Of a DNA stretch of 5,794 nt, positions 5,720-5,794 are shown piece after piece. The DNA comes from Pseudomonadota bacterium (GTDB lineage: Bacteria; Myxococcota; Bradymonadia; UBA4248), in contig JAGBXG010000273.1 of NCBI GenBank assembly GCA_017629415.1, positions 1-5,794 on the forward strand, read 5' to 3'. The translations under genes were made by a program, and so were the position numbers. The first letter of the stretch is position 1. Each line of letters opens with the position of its first letter. The notes below the pieces were generated by a model, which was not told the DNA's origin, did not search any database, and saw only the letters and a program-made list of their open reading frames with translations.

Positions 5720-5793
5720 GGGGCGGTAGTTGAGTTGGTCACAACAACGGCCTGTCACGCCGTAGGTCACGGGTTCGAGCCCCGTCCGCCTCG
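5720..5793 (+). tRNA. tRNA-Asp (anticodon GTC), copy 2, identical to copy 1
   Basis: Base-for-base identical to the tRNA-Asp at 5625-5698 over all 74 positions, beginning 21 bases after it ends (repeat period 95). The anticodon GTC is at 5754-5756. The spacers on either side differ, so only the mature tRNA is duplicated or kept identical. The gene ends one base before the window edge. Again no CCA directly follows as far as can be seen (one C visible). Confidence 0.96.
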
Positions 5794-5794
5794 C

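Noticed and set aside
5625..5794. Tandem repeat as the start of a CRISPR array or attachment-site duplication
   Set aside because: The repeated unit is a complete tRNA-Asp gene with no partial copies, no integrase and no short-spacer array.

Overview
The window reads as ordinary chromosomal DNA of a Gram-negative bacterium of middling GC content. The evidence is a periplasmic, Sec-exported murein endopeptidase of the MepA type, a RodZ-like cytoskeletal anchor, sigma70-like promoters and tRNAs without an encoded CCA. The long N-terminal extension on HflX and the LysM+M74 architecture would suit a deltaproteobacterial or myxococcal lineage. That placement is my inference from family memory and is not proven by the sequence. 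I see no phage, transposase, CRISPR array or plasmid gene.

Left part (1-2995, minus strand): a tightly coupled pair. A TraB-family membrane protein (1709-2995) is followed after one base by the ribosome-associated GTPase HflX (1707 to beyond the left edge). The hflX Shine-Dalgarno lies inside the end of the traB-family gene.

Centre (2996-3375): a non-coding gap. It holds a GC-rich, hairpin-dense island of about 245 bp (3055-3298) and then a clear intrinsic terminator (3309-3350) serving the gene to its right. Next comes a short RodZ-like protein (3376-3891, minus): a helix-turn-helix domain, one membrane helix and only a stub of periplasmic tail. It has a very good sigma70-type promoter (3928-3956).

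Right part (3892-5794, plus strand): a divergent intergenic region leads into a secreted LysM + M74 (MepA-type) peptidoglycan endopeptidase (4183-5295), preceded by a 14-codon in-frame mini-ORF and followed by a textbook terminator. A stable-RNA promoter with A/T-tract upstream element then drives a tRNA cluster: tRNA-Val(TAC), tRNA-Asp(GTC) and a second, identical tRNA-Asp(GTC) ending one base before the window edge.

Functionally the protein genes fall into two themes: cell-wall and shape maintenance (RodZ-like, MepA-like), and translation (HflX, tRNAs). The TraB-family protein is a membrane protein of unknown substrate. Nothing here is a convincing new multi-gene system. The points most worth a second look are the structured GC-rich island, the RodZ-like protein lacking its usual C-terminal domain, and the leader mini-ORF in front of the mepA-like gene.
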